DNA of 64,000 nucleotides from 2-01-FULL-40-13 sp964433155 (GTDB taxonomy: Bacteria; Patescibacteriota; Microgenomatia; UBA1406; GWC2-37-13): positions 1 through 64,000 of the forward strand of contig CAYSQE010000006.1 of the NCBI GenBank assembly GCA_964433155.1, given 5' to 3'. The notes under the pieces were generated by a model that saw only the letters and a program-made list of their open reading frames with translations, made no database searches and was not told where the DNA came from. Position numbers and translations under genes: made by a program. This document shows positions 45,774 through 54,866 of this stretch, in pieces. Each line of letters starts with the position of its first letter. Position 1 is the stretch's first letter.

Positions 45774-47567
45774 ATGAAAGTAATTCAGGCTGTTAAATTT
45801 GTTGTCACTAAAACCTACAAGGCCACTAAAACTCTACTTATTGTTTATACCATACTAACTATCCTTATTTCGTTATTTCAAGTCTTTAATATCCTCATAT
45901 TTAAAGAGGTCATCGATACGGCAAACGGACAAAAAACTATTCTTAGTCTAAACCTATTTTCTTTGATCTATCTTTGGATTGCTTATGCAACCATTAATAA
46001 AATACTTGAAAAATTTGCTGAATACTTATGGAACATTATTGACCTTAAGCAAACAATATTCAATACAGGCGATTTCGTCAATAAATTGTCAACGCTCGAT
46101 CTTTCCAATTTTGAAAATCCTCAAACATACGACAAAATTTGGAGATCTTTTAATAGAATTCCGTGGCAGATAAAATTCTATCTTGATACATCTATTAGAC
46201 TGTTAGCTAAATTTATCGAACTATCAATATCGGCAACTATTTTTTTTATCGCTTCTCCACTTAATGCAATTCTTATTATAGGTGCCAATATTATTCCAAT
46301 CATCGTAAAGTCTAAAATCGGAGAACAAACTTTCAATATTTATAAAGATAAATCAGAATTACGAAGAAAGTTTGAGTATTCTGCGTCTCTTGCTACCAAC
46401 AGAGATATTTTGATTGAAGTTAAACAACTTCAAGGATTTCCATTTATTAGAGAGAAGCTTCTTTCTATCTATTATGCTTTTTCTAAAAAACAAAAAATAT
46501 TATTTAAAAAAGCATGGCTTAGTTTAACCATCGTCGAAATGATACCCATAGTGGTAACGCTCATATTTTTATTGACACTTGCTGTTCAATTACAAAACAA
46601 TACTATCTCTACTGGCACGTTTGTCTTTCTTTTCGTCAATATCTTAGTTTTCAACGGTGCTTTGTGGAATCTTACATTATTTCTGAATACGCTTATCAAT
46701 GATAGTCATTTTATTCACGACGCAATCGACTATTACAGCATCAAAAGAAATATTGTTTTTTCAACGATTACTCCGTCAAAAGAAAAAGAGCTCCTCGAAA
46801 AATTAAAAAATCCAAGGATACATATCGAAAATGTTTCATTTCATTATCCTAACGCAGCTAGAGTAGTCTTGAAAAAAATTAACCTTAAAATCCCTTACGG
46901 CCAAAACATTGCCTTAATCGGCGAAAACGGAGCAGGAAAAACTACCCTAGTCAAATTATTGTTACGTGTCTATGACCCAACGGAAGGCAATATATTTCTA
47001 AATGATATCAATATCAAAGAAATACCAGAACATATTCTGTTCCAAATATATTCAACTCTTTTCCAAACTTTTGGAAGATTTTATTTGACCATACAAGAAA
47101 ATATGCAATTAGCATCGGGAAAAAAACTTTCCGATGAAGAATATATCAAAGCTCTAAAGCTTTCAAACGCTTGGAATTTTGTCGATACATTCCCGAAAAA
47201 ACTCAACCAACAACTTGGTCCTAACTATACGGATGGCGTTGATTTATCTGGTGGACAATGGCAGCAACTTGCAATTGGCAAGGCGCTCGTTAGAAAAACT
47301 CCCGTGTTAATTCTTGATGAACCTACCTCTTCGGTTGATGCAAAAGCAGAGATGGAGATATTTGACCGTTTGAATAAAGAAACCAAAGATAGAACCGTGA
47401 TTTTTATTTCACATCGTTTTTCAACTATAAAGGACGCTAACCGAATTGTTGTCATAGACAAAGGTAAAATTATAGAAGATGGAAATCATGAAACGCTTAT
47501 GAAGGATAAAAACAAGTATGCTACTTTTTATACTTTGCAAGCAGAAAGATATCTAAGAGAGAAATAA
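45774..47567 (+). CDS. ABC transporter, fused permease and ATPase
   Basis: A 597-residue half-transporter. Six membrane helices lie in residues 15-330, followed by the ATPase: Walker A LIGENGAGKTTLVKLL (about 386), Q-loop TLFQTFGRFY, signature LSGGQWQQLAIGKAL (about 493), Walker B VLILDEPTSSVD and the switch His in IFISHRFS. It should work as a dimer exporting a lipid, peptide or drug. TATACT (45761-45766) ends seven bases before the ATG. No partner half is adjacent, so a homodimer is likely. Confidence 0.92.
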   Translation: MKVIQAVKFVVTKTYKATKTLLIVYTILTILISLFQVFNILIFKEVIDTANGQKTILSLNLFSLIYLWIAYATINKILEKFAEYLWNIIDLKQTIFNTGDFVNKLSTLDLSNFENPQTYDKIWRSFNRIPWQIKFYLDTSIRLLAKFIELSISATIFFIASPLNAILIIGANIIPIIVKSKIGEQTFNIYKDKSELRRKFEYSASLATNRDILIEVKQLQGFPFIREKLLSIYYAFSKKQKILFKKAWLSLTIVEMIPIVVTLIFLLTLAVQLQNNTISTGTFVFLFVNILVFNGALWNLTLFLNTLINDSHFIHDAIDYYSIKRNIVFSTITPSKEKELLEKLKNPRIHIENVSFHYPNAARVVLKKINLKIPYGQNIALIGENGAGKTTLVKLLLRVYDPTEGNIFLNDINIKEIPEHILFQIYSTLFQTFGRFYLTIQENMQLASGKKLSDEEYIKALKLSNAWNFVDTFPKKLNQQLGPNYTDGVDLSGGQWQQLAIGKALVRKTPVLILDEPTSSVDAKAEMEIFDRLNKETKDRTVIFISHRFSTIKDANRIVVIDKGKIIEDGNHETLMKDKNKYATFYTLQAERYLREK

Positions 47568-47572
47568 ATTTT

Positions 47573-47908
47573 TTATTTTGTTAACGAATGAAGGATGAAG
47601 TTGACTGCCCACAAAACTAGACTAAATGCCATTGCCCATAAGAAGCTTTGGACTTTAAACCCTGGAATAAAAGTAGAAACTAAAATCACCATCAAGCCAT
47701 TGATGATAAAAGTAAATAAACCCAACGTAAGGATATTAAATGGCAATGTCAAAAATAGTACTATTGGTTTAACAAATGTGTTAACAATTGCTAAGGCAAT
47801 TGAGACAACAATAGCCGTAAAAAAACTATCTATCCTCACCCCTGGAAGTAGATATCCTGCGACAAAAACGGCAAAACCGTTGATTAGGAGATTTAATAAC
47901 AAACTCAT
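47573..47908 (-). CDS. Phage_holin_4_2 / DUF360 membrane protein
   Basis: A 111-residue protein with four membrane helices and the family pattern: LINGFAVFVAGYLLPGVRIDSFFTAIVVSIALAIVNTFVKPI, LPFNILTLGLFTFIINGLMV and the ending LWAVNFIL. Despite the family name, chromosomal members are ordinary small membrane proteins of unknown function and no phage genes are nearby. TATAAT ends six bases before the ATG. Confidence 0.85.
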   Translation of the reverse strand: MSLLLNLLINGFAVFVAGYLLPGVRIDSFFTAIVVSIALAIVNTFVKPIVLFLTLPFNILTLGLFTFIINGLMVILVSTFIPGFKVQSFLWAMAFSLVLWAVNFILHSLTK

Positions 47909-47930
47909 AAGTAAATTATAGTACTTTTCT

Positions 47931-49109
47931 CTAAAATGCAGTTTCTTTTTTTACTCCTTTTTTTAAGACGTGAAAAGCAAGGAAAAAACACACGAGTGAA
48001 AACCCGCCTCCCGCAAGAAAGGGCGATGGAATTGAAATGCTGGCTAAAATTCCGCCTATAATCGGCCCAAGAATCATTCCTATACTTAGATATGAGGCGT
48101 TTAAACCTTGTATCGATCCTTGAGATTTTTCATCTGTCTCTTTTGAGAGAATAGTTTGGATGAGTGGATTTATAAGTGAGTTTGCAAATCCCCAAATGAT
48201 TGATGCTAAAGCAAAAATTAATGGATTCCTTATAAAGAAAAATGCAAAAAAAACAATCGAGACAACTACAAATGAGGTAATAAAGGTGTGTTTTAACCCA
48301 AACTTTTTAGTCAACCTATGGAGTAAAAAAACCTGCGTTATCAGTCCAACAACTCCAAATAGAGTAAATAACATGGAAATTTGATTTGCTCCAAGTTTAA
48401 GGATTTTTACAGAAAATGGCTGGTATCCAAAAATAAGTAAAGATAGAGCGAATGAGTAAAAAAGAGTAATTAATAATGTTGTACCAACATTTTCATCGGT
48501 CAAAGCATGTATGAGTTTCCTGAAATTAAAAAACTTGCCTTCTTTTATTTCTCCCATATGCTTATTTGTTTCAGGTAAAAATAAGACAGTTGCAATGACG
48601 GCTGCGAAGGAGACAACGCCTGCAACAATAAAGGGAAAAGAATCATTGATGCCGACTGTAAGTGCGGAAATTGCCGGTCCAAAAACAAAGCCAAATCCAA
48701 AAGATGCACCAAGAATCCCGAAACCTTTTGCCCGATCCTCCTGAGTTGTAGTATCTGATATTACTGCAGAAGCAACCGGAATATTACCTGCAGTAACCCC
48801 GTCTAAAGCTCTTGCCAAAAACAGGAATAGTGCATTTGGCGCAAATGCCATCATAAAAAATGATAATGCGGTTCCCAAAAGAGATATGATCAAAAGTGGC
48901 CTTCTACCATATTTATCTGAAAGTCTGCCAATAACAGGCGTTGATAAGAATTGACCTATAGAAAATACTGAAAAAAGTAGCCCGTTTTGAAAATCATTCA
49001 GTCCATATTTGAGTGAGTATGCATAAAGAACCGGAATAATAATCCCATAACCCAGAGCATTTACTAGAGCAATAAGAGCTATTATTAAAAAATTTCTGTT
49101 TTTGTGCAT
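47931..49109 (-). CDS. MFS transporter (drug/H+ antiporter type)
   Basis: A 392-residue 12-helix MFS carrier from the ATG at 49109. Motif A is IGRLSDKYGRRPLLI (after helix 2), and helix 5 carries the antiporter-type GASFGFGFVFGPAISAL. The similar half follows after LPETNKH. It resembles TetA-like DHA1 exporters. It diverges from the GH18 gene: TATAAT on the minus strand and TATACT on the plus strand share the same bases at 49126-49133. Confidence 0.9.
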   Translation of the reverse strand: MHKNRNFLIIALIALVNALGYGIIIPVLYAYSLKYGLNDFQNGLLFSVFSIGQFLSTPVIGRLSDKYGRRPLLIISLLGTALSFFMMAFAPNALFLFLARALDGVTAGNIPVASAVISDTTTQEDRAKGFGILGASFGFGFVFGPAISALTVGINDSFPFIVAGVVSFAAVIATVLFLPETNKHMGEIKEGKFFNFRKLIHALTDENVGTTLLITLFYSFALSLLIFGYQPFSVKILKLGANQISMLFTLFGVVGLITQVFLLHRLTKKFGLKHTFITSFVVVSIVFFAFFFIRNPLIFALASIIWGFANSLINPLIQTILSKETDEKSQGSIQGLNASYLSIGMILGPIIGGILASISIPSPFLAGGGFSLVCFFLAFHVLKKGVKKETAF

Positions 49110-49139
49110 AAGCAAGGAAAGATAAATTATACTGTAATC

Positions 49140-50525
49140 ATGGAGCAAATAGTGAGACCAAAAAACTATACGCCACTTAGGGATAGTATTCTTAAACAGG
49201 CTATGAGAAAAAAAAGAAACCTGTTACAGGTTCTTGTCGAACTGGATATATTTAGCCACATCGTTCTATTTATTGCCATCATTATTTTAGTTGTTTATTA
49301 TGTATTGACAAAACAAAAAAATGAAAGCACTCAACAACTATCTTTAAAAAATAGTTCGGCAACAAATTCTGCCCAAGCTGTAGTTGCTGCACCTCCGCTT
49401 TCTACCAATAACTCTTTGTATATTAACCAACAACTTGTAGCTGTCGATAAGAAATACTTCATTATTCCTGAAAAATTCATCTTAACGCTAAGGGGACCAA
49501 TTAAGAAGGAGACATTTGGTTATCTTCCATACTGGATGGTTGAAAATTTAGACAGTATCGATATTCGTACCATAACGACACTTAGTTATTTTGGTTTAGA
49601 AGTTAACGCTGATGGCCAGATCGCAAACGGTGTACAAAAAGATTCTTTTGATCCTTATTATATTTGGCAGAACGATATTCGTCTTAAAAATTATCTCGAT
49701 CGAGCAAGAAAAAATAAAACCAAAATATTTCTTACGTTTAAATCATTTAATAATGAGGCAATTAAAAAAATAGTGACCTCGCAAAGTTCATCTCAACGAT
49801 TTTTAGAAACTGTTTTATATCAAGTTAATTCTCATAATTTGGATGGCGTAAATATTGATTTTGAATATGATGGGGGTTTGGAAAAAGAGATTCGCGACAA
49901 ATTCTCTATTCTTATGAGCTCGTTAAATGATGCATTAAAAAGCCAAAATCCAAATACTGCCCTAAATATATCAGTTTATGTTACTGCAGCAACCATATCG
50001 CAGTTGTGGGATATACCTTATCTAGCTAGTCATAGTGATAACATTGTTATCATGGGATATGACTTTTTTACACCTAAGTCAAGCTCGGCTGGTCCAATAG
50101 CTCCGCTTTCTGGATATTCAAACTCTCTATCTGGGTTAATTAATAATTTTTTAGAGCAGGTTTCGGCTGACAAAATAATATTGGCCGTACCTTACTATGC
50201 CTATGATTGGACTACTGAAAACCATAACAAAAATGCAAAAGCAGTATTGGGTATAAATGCAAGTATTCTTTCTTATGCAGAAGCCAACGAATTAACAACG
50301 GGGAAAAATGTCTTATGGGATGAAGATAGCCAAACTCCATGGTTTAGTTATGTTGACCAGGTGGGTCAGATACATGTTGTTCATTTTGAAAATATTCGCT
50401 CGCTTGGGACTAAATATGATCTGGTTAATAAAAAAAATCTTCGTGGAGTTGGGATCTGGGCTCTGGGATTTGGCGGTAATGACAATCAGTTAAATCAGCT
50501 TCTTATAGATAAGTTCACTAAATAG
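49140..50525 (+). CDS. membrane-anchored family 18 glycoside hydrolase
   Basis: A 461-residue protein with a cytoplasmic basic start, one membrane helix (IVLFIAIIILVVYYVL), a Ser/Gln/Asn-rich linker, and a GH18 TIM barrel: FGYLPYWMVENLD, LDGVNIDFEYDG (DGxxIDxE with the catalytic Glu), IVIMGYDFFTPKSS, LAVPYYAYDW and GVGIWALGFGG. It is close to spore-coat-type SleL/YaaH and chitinase-like enzymes that hydrolyse GlcNAc polymers, so peptidoglycan or chitin-like glycans are plausible substrates. TATACT ends six bases before the ATG. Confidence 0.9.
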   Translation: MEQIVRPKNYTPLRDSILKQAMRKKRNLLQVLVELDIFSHIVLFIAIIILVVYYVLTKQKNESTQQLSLKNSSATNSAQAVVAAPPLSTNNSLYINQQLVAVDKKYFIIPEKFILTLRGPIKKETFGYLPYWMVENLDSIDIRTITTLSYFGLEVNADGQIANGVQKDSFDPYYIWQNDIRLKNYLDRARKNKTKIFLTFKSFNNEAIKKIVTSQSSSQRFLETVLYQVNSHNLDGVNIDFEYDGGLEKEIRDKFSILMSSLNDALKSQNPNTALNISVYVTAATISQLWDIPYLASHSDNIVIMGYDFFTPKSSSAGPIAPLSGYSNSLSGLINNFLEQVSADKIILAVPYYAYDWTTENHNKNAKAVLGINASILSYAEANELTTGKNVLWDEDSQTPWFSYVDQVGQIHVVHFENIRSLGTKYDLVNKKNLRGVGIWALGFGGNDNQLNQLLIDKFTK

Positions 50526-50526
50526 A

Positions 50527-51258
50527 TTATTCAACTTCGATTATTTTTGTTTCTTGAACCTTACCAAAACCACACCCGCCAGGATCAACGGCCATGGCGC
50601 CGTCCAACGCTTTAGCAGATATATGATCTTTAGCGTGGTAGTGGGGCGCTTGGTTGGTGTCGTCTAGACAGTCTGGGCCTTGACCTGTGATGAGTTCGGT
50701 AAGAGGGATTTGTTTACCATCGAAGAGAATAACCTTAATCTTTTCTTTAGTTGTTGATTGTTGTTGAGGTATAGCTGTATCTTCTTGTAAAGAAGTGGAT
50801 TTCTTTTCATTTCCCTTAAGAAGGGAAAACCCCACTATGATAACTGCTATAATTGTAATAATTCCTAAAGGGCCCTTTGTAGTGGAGATAATTTTCCAGC
50901 CTTTGGCCATTTTTTGATCTGCAGTTTTTGACTTTTGATCCAATTCCTTTTGCACCCGTTCAACCTCACTTTGTAAACTTTTCCAGTTTTTAATGAACCA
51001 CAAAAGTGCTTTTTTTCTTCTTTTATCTTCTTCAGTTATTTCTGGTAATTTTTCAACCGTAAGTTCGATTATTTCGTTTTTGTGCACTTTTTCTAGATCT
51101 GTTAAAGCCTTAGAACAAGATTCAAGCGCTTTATCAATCTGTAGGTTTAACCCTTTTATAAGGGTACGGATTGATTCAAACTTTTGTCTTGATGTTGTTT
51201 GCTCGGTTAAAATTTTATGGGCGGCAAACATTCGTTTTTTAATCTCTAAAGGATCCAT
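50527..51258 (-). CDS. membrane-anchored protein with His/Cys C-terminal domain
   Basis: A 243-residue protein with a long N-terminal coiled coil (about 1-115), a membrane helix (GPLGIITIIAVIIVGFSLL) and a small extracytoplasmic domain ending DCLDDTNQAPHYHAKDHI ... DGAMAVDPGGCGFGKVQE. The PHYHA and DPGGCGFG words, with two Cys, recur in small domains of unknown function in Patescibacteria, as far as I recall. It follows alkD after one base. Confidence 0.6.
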   Translation of the reverse strand: MDPLEIKKRMFAAHKILTEQTTSRQKFESIRTLIKGLNLQIDKALESCSKALTDLEKVHKNEIIELTVEKLPEITEEDKRRKKALLWFIKNWKSLQSEVERVQKELDQKSKTADQKMAKGWKIISTTKGPLGIITIIAVIIVGFSLLKGNEKKSTSLQEDTAIPQQQSTTKEKIKVILFDGKQIPLTELITGQGPDCLDDTNQAPHYHAKDHISAKALDGAMAVDPGGCGFGKVQETKIIEVE

Positions 51259-51259
51259 T

Positions 51260-51955
51260 TTATTTTTTTAGGTAAAACTTCCTTTTCTCTAGAGGAAACT
51301 TCTCAATAGCATAACGAAGCATAGTTCTTGGCATTATTTTATAGTATTTCTTCAAAAATACTTCCTCAACTTTCTGGTCCCTTTTTCCTATCTCTCTCAA
51401 CATCCAACCTACAGCTTTTTGAATAAGATCGTGTTTATCCTGTAGAAGAATATCTGCAATCACTAAGGCGTCTCTGAATTCCTTATTTTTAATATAAGGA
51501 TATGTTGCAAGCATAGCAATTCTTTTCTCCCAAATGCTTTTTGATTTTGCGAGTTTGTACAAGATTGATTTATCTTTATCTTTGAGATAGTCGCCAACAA
51601 TTCTACCAGAAGAATCGTCGATAAGATCCCAGTTATTAATATTTTTTGTGTTTCTGAGATAAAATTCATATATTTCTTTCTTTTGTTCTTCTTTTGCTTT
51701 TTGATATTTGATTCTTAAAATCATTAAACTGACAAGCCGCTCTTCGTGAATTTTACTATCAAGCAGTTTTTGCAGGTCCTTGAGACTTAAACTTGGATAT
51801 TTTTTAGCAATCTTTCTTTGTTCGGGAACTGTAATTCCAAGAAAAACATCTCCTTCTCCATATTCTCCTTTTCCTGTTTTAAAATATCTAGCCACAAATT
51901 TTGCTTTTTCTGGATTTGCAAGTTTCCGAAGATCTTTTTTAAGTTGAGTCAACAT
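51260..51955 (-). CDS. DNA alkylation repair enzyme (AlkD-like)
   Basis: A 231-residue protein of HEAT-like helical repeats, the AlkD family: YGEGDVFLGITVPEQRKIAKKY, HEERLVSLMILRIKY, NINNWDLIDDSSGRIVGDYL, WEKRIAMLATYPYI, DLIQKAVGWMLREIGKRD and MPRTMLRYAIEKFP. AlkD removes alkylated bases such as N3- and N7-alkylpurines without base flipping. The conserved W and D of NNWDL(I/V)D are present. The start codon directly follows the stop of the SDR gene (TAGATG). Confidence 0.92.
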   Translation of the reverse strand: MLTQLKKDLRKLANPEKAKFVARYFKTGKGEYGEGDVFLGITVPEQRKIAKKYPSLSLKDLQKLLDSKIHEERLVSLMILRIKYQKAKEEQKKEIYEFYLRNTKNINNWDLIDDSSGRIVGDYLKDKDKSILYKLAKSKSIWEKRIAMLATYPYIKNKEFRDALVIADILLQDKHDLIQKAVGWMLREIGKRDQKVEEVFLKKYYKIMPRTMLRYAIEKFPLEKRKFYLKK

Positions 51956-52696
51956 CTACTGCATTATTTTACTAACGACTATTCTTTCCATGAGAACATC
52001 TTTTGGCCTTGTTAAAGCAAAAATTACAATATCGGCAATGTCCTCTGTCTTCATCATCCACGGCTGATTGTGAGGATTTGATCTTTTAGCTTTTTCATAT
52101 AGCATGCTGTCAAAACCTCCTGGATGAAATGCGGTTACTCTTATCTTTGTGTCTTTTAACGAATCCCTCAAGGCTTTCGTAAAACCAGTTATAGCCCATT
52201 TACTTGCTCCATACGTTTTCCATAAAGAATTATTACCTGATGGCGTATCACTTACACCAGCGGTAGATATTACATTAAAAATATATCCTTCGTTTTTCTT
52301 TTGGAAATATGGAAGAATTTCGTAGGTGAATTGAATACTTCCCAACGCATTAGTTTCTAATACTTTTCTTCTTAAATTTGGATCATTGGTTTCTAAATCC
52401 TCATCAGTCCAAATTCCAGCATTGTTCACAAGTATATCTATATTTTTAAATTTGTGAAAAATTTTCATAACAGTATTTTTGACTTCTTTTATGTTTGAAA
52501 TATCACAGATGAAATATTCTGCAAAACCGTTATCTTTCTTAATTAAATCCTTCACTATTTTTAATTCTTTTTCCGTCCTAGCAACTAAGGCAACTCTCGC
52601 TCCTAATTCTGACACTTTTATCCCTACAAATCTCCCCAGCCCTGATCCACCGCCAGTTATTACAACTACTTTATTACGTAAACTTAATGAATTCAT
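51956..52696 (-). CDS. short-chain dehydrogenase/reductase
   Basis: A 246-residue SDR oxidoreductase: VVVITGGGSGLGRFVGIK (NAD(P)-binding), DILVNNAGIWTDEDL (about 80-94), FNVISTAGVSDTPSG, and the active TYGASKWAITGFTKAL (Tyr-x3-Lys), followed by VTAFHPGGFDS. The Ser of the triad is in the VISTAGVS segment. Substrate unknown. It follows the CopG-type antitoxin by eight bases and is coupled to alkD. Confidence 0.9.
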   Translation of the reverse strand: MNSLSLRNKVVVITGGGSGLGRFVGIKVSELGARVALVARTEKELKIVKDLIKKDNGFAEYFICDISNIKEVKNTVMKIFHKFKNIDILVNNAGIWTDEDLETNDPNLRRKVLETNALGSIQFTYEILPYFQKKNEGYIFNVISTAGVSDTPSGNNSLWKTYGASKWAITGFTKALRDSLKDTKIRVTAFHPGGFDSMLYEKAKRSNPHNQPWMMKTEDIADIVIFALTRPKDVLMERIVVSKIMQ

Positions 52697-52704
52697 ATAA
52701 AAGT

Positions 52705-52974
52705 TTATTTACTAGTTTGAAATTTCTCCATAAGCCACATGCGTGCAAGCGTTGAAACGTTTAAACCTTTGCTTCGTGCGATCTTCTCAAGCTGTTTTTT
52801 AAAACTTTTTTGAAGGCGTACGATCAACGTCTCATCTCTAGGTTTATCGAGGTCGACTATAACTTTAACATCTTTGAGTTCATCTTCGAAATCGGTAAAA
52901 CTATGAGTATCCCAAAAATTAGCCTCCTCCTCGAGGGTCTTAAATTCTGGAATTCTACTTTTTTTCTTTTTCAT
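52705..52974 (-). CDS. BrnA/CopG-type antitoxin
   Basis: An 89-residue protein (from MKKKKSRIPEFKTLEEEANF) with the family phrase PEFKTLEEEANFWDTHSFTDF and a C-terminal ribbon-helix-helix (TLIVRLQKSFKKQLEKIARSKGLNVSTLARMWLMEKF). It overlaps the toxin frame by 20 bases. Order is toxin first, antitoxin second, as in BrnT-BrnA, and the antitoxin should repress the palindromic promoter. Confidence 0.85.
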   Translation of the reverse strand: MKKKKSRIPEFKTLEEEANFWDTHSFTDFEDELKDVKVIVDLDKPRDETLIVRLQKSFKKQLEKIARSKGLNVSTLARMWLMEKFQTSK

Positions 52975-53233
52975 ATAGTTTCCTCCTTTCTTTTTTGCTT
53001 GCATCTCTTGCGGTAATAACTAGATAAGCAGTTTCCGCTTTTCTTCTTACAACAACTGCAATAATTCTTTTATTGCTTCTTCCGATGACTAAATAGCGAT
53101 TATTATATGTTTGCTTATGATAAGCTAAATTTTTTACCGCAACTATAATTTCGTCTGGAGAAACCTTATGTTTCTTAATATGTTCAATGTTCCACTTCTC
53201 CCAAACTAATTTTTTAATCTTTATCCTGGTCAT
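52955..53233 (-). CDS. BrnT-family toxin
   Basis: A 92-residue RelE-like RNase of the BrnT family: WEKWNIEHIKKHKVSPDEII (the WdewNieHi.kH pattern), YLVIGRSNKRIIAVVVRRK and ITARDASKKERRKLYEK with the conserved C-terminal Arg and Tyr. It cuts mRNA when free of BrnA. The -10 TACAAT lies directly before the ATG used here, so the start may be further in or transcription starts unusually close. Confidence 0.88.
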   Translation of the reverse strand: MTRIKIKKLVWEKWNIEHIKKHKVSPDEIIVAVKNLAYHKQTYNNRYLVIGRSNKRIIAVVVRRKAETAYLVITARDASKKERRKLYEKEKK

Positions 53234-53262
53234 ATTGTATTACAATGTAATACATCTGTCAA
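53234..53262 (-). promoter_or_regulatory. promoter with palindromic operator of the BrnTA-like module
   Basis: Minus strand: TTGACA (53262-53257), 17-base spacer, TACAAT (53239-53234). The 19-base sequence TGTATTACAATGTAATACA (53236-53254) is a palindrome around its central base and covers spacer and -10, as expected for autorepression. Confidence 0.8.
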
Positions 53263-53268
53263 GAGATG

Positions 53269-54045
53269 TTATAAATATTGGAGAAAGAATTTAAGGGTCT
53301 CACTTGTTGCTATTTTTCGATCTTCCGGCCTATCCTGAAATCCGTGCTCTCCGTCTTTTATTGTAATCAATGTACCATTTTTAAGATTTTTAACATAGTT
53401 TTTTGCATCTTCGTATGGAACATATTTATCATTTGTACCATGAATGATAACTGTTGGAATAGTTATTTTTAACAAAGCTTTATAAGGATAAAATTGGGTC
53501 ATTTCTTCAAAAAATTTCTTGCCGTATACTTTTTTTCTGCTTCCGACCGTTGTCCATCCCTTATTTTTTAGATCTTCCATCATCTGTAAGCGTCGATTTT
53601 TTAACCATGGTGTTATGGGGTTTAAAAATGTATGGTCATAATTCAGTGAAGGATTCCATAAGCAAAGACATTTCAAATTCTTTTGATTTTCGGCTGAATA
53701 AAGAGCTGCTATTCCTCCTCCCACACTCGCCCCTAGCAGACCAATATTTTTATAACCCTCTGTTTCAACTAATTTTATAGAATCATCAACATCGCTTACT
53801 TCTCCACTTATTGTAGTATCAATAGATTCTCCTTCGCTTTCGCCGTGTCCTCTGAAGTCAAGTCGAAAAACTGCATAACTGTTTTCTTTAAGAAGTTCAG
53901 CTAGGTCTACAAAGATTCCTTCCTCATCTTTATCCACTGTAAGGCCGTGAGCTAATACAATTACTTTTGTGGTTGGTTTTTCCGGAATGTGCCAAACTCC
54001 ACATAATTTTAATCTGTCTTTTGACCTGAAAAATAATTTTTTCAT
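53269..54045 (-). CDS. alpha/beta hydrolase
   Basis: A 258-residue serine hydrolase: VIVLAHGLTVDKD (oxyanion HG), LDFRGHGESEGES, LLGASVGGGIAAL with nucleophile Ser (about 118), IIHGTNDKYVPYE with Asp, and IKDGEHGFQDR with His. The triad is complete. It resembles peptidase S9-like or DUF3089/serine aminopeptidase-type esterases with unknown substrate. Its start overlaps by four bases the paralogue at 54042, so they are a tandem duplicate pair. Confidence 0.87.
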   Translation of the reverse strand: MKKLFFRSKDRLKLCGVWHIPEKPTTKVIVLAHGLTVDKDEEGIFVDLAELLKENSYAVFRLDFRGHGESEGESIDTTISGEVSDVDDSIKLVETEGYKNIGLLGASVGGGIAALYSAENQKNLKCLCLWNPSLNYDHTFLNPITPWLKNRRLQMMEDLKNKGWTTVGSRKKVYGKKFFEEMTQFYPYKALLKITIPTVIIHGTNDKYVPYEDAKNYVKNLKNGTLITIKDGEHGFQDRPEDRKIATSETLKFFLQYL

Positions 54046-54803
54046 TTGGAGCGTTTAATGATGAAGTCAGAGATCGATTTTAACATCCTCTGAAAATGCT
54101 TTTCATTCGTATATCGATGGTCAGCGCCCTTTATTAAAACTAATCTACAGTTAGGTATGAGTTTTGTAGTTTTAATGCTTTGTTCTACGGGAACAGATTT
54201 GTCTTTGTCGCCATGGATGATAAGAGTAGGAATCTTTATCAAGGTCGAAGCTTTCCAACCATCATTGTTTTTAAAATCTTCAAGAAAGCTATAATTCAAT
54301 CTTAATTTTTTGCCATCTTCTTTATAATATCTATAACCCTTTCGTTTCCAATCATCGAGATAACTGAGGCTAAACTTTTTTTTATAGTATTTCTCATAAT
54401 TTGAGACGGGGGATCTCAGAGCAAGCAGAAATAAATCGTTTGACTTTGATGCGGTCATGATACTTGCCATTCCTCCAAAACTAGAACCAAACAAACCTAT
54501 TTTGCTATAGCCTTTTTGTTTAAGAAAATTTATCGCTTGCAAAATATCATCCACTGCTTCAGAAATGGTAATGTCTTCAAATTTTCCCTCGCTCTCTCCG
54601 TGGCCAAAAAAGTCGAAACGGAAGGTGGAAATTTTATATTTGTTTAAAATATCAGACAATAAAGCGTAACTTTTTCTGTTTTTATTTGAATGAAAACCGT
54701 GACATAAGATAATAATTGGTTTATTAACATTTTTGGATGGATTGGAAAGAATCCCACAGAGTTTATCTCTTTTAGAGTTTGTGAAATAGACTTTTTGTCC
54801 CAT
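54042..54803 (-). CDS. alpha/beta hydrolase (paralogue)
   Basis: A 253-residue serine hydrolase: IILCHGFHSNKNRKSYA, FRFDFFGHGESEGKF, GLFGSSFGGMASIM with the nucleophile Ser, LIIHGDKDKSVPVE with Asp and GADHRYTN with His. About one third identical by eye to its downstream neighbour and coupled to it. The ATG at 54803 is taken; TAGAAT (minus strand) lies nine bases before it. Confidence 0.87.
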   Translation of the reverse strand: MGQKVYFTNSKRDKLCGILSNPSKNVNKPIIILCHGFHSNKNRKSYALLSDILNKYKISTFRFDFFGHGESEGKFEDITISEAVDDILQAINFLKQKGYSKIGLFGSSFGGMASIMTASKSNDLFLLALRSPVSNYEKYYKKKFSLSYLDDWKRKGYRYYKEDGKKLRLNYSFLEDFKNNDGWKASTLIKIPTLIIHGDKDKSVPVEQSIKTTKLIPNCRLVLIKGADHRYTNEKHFQRMLKSISDFIIKRSK

Positions 54804-54866
54804 CAAGATACTATTCTACCATCTTACCTGAAAAAGAAGACACATCTACTCGCCGTCCCCTTAAAG

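Noticed and set aside
47573..47908. Holin and therefore prophage
   Set aside because: The Phage_holin_4_2 name is historical; there are no phage structural, lysis or integrase genes around it.
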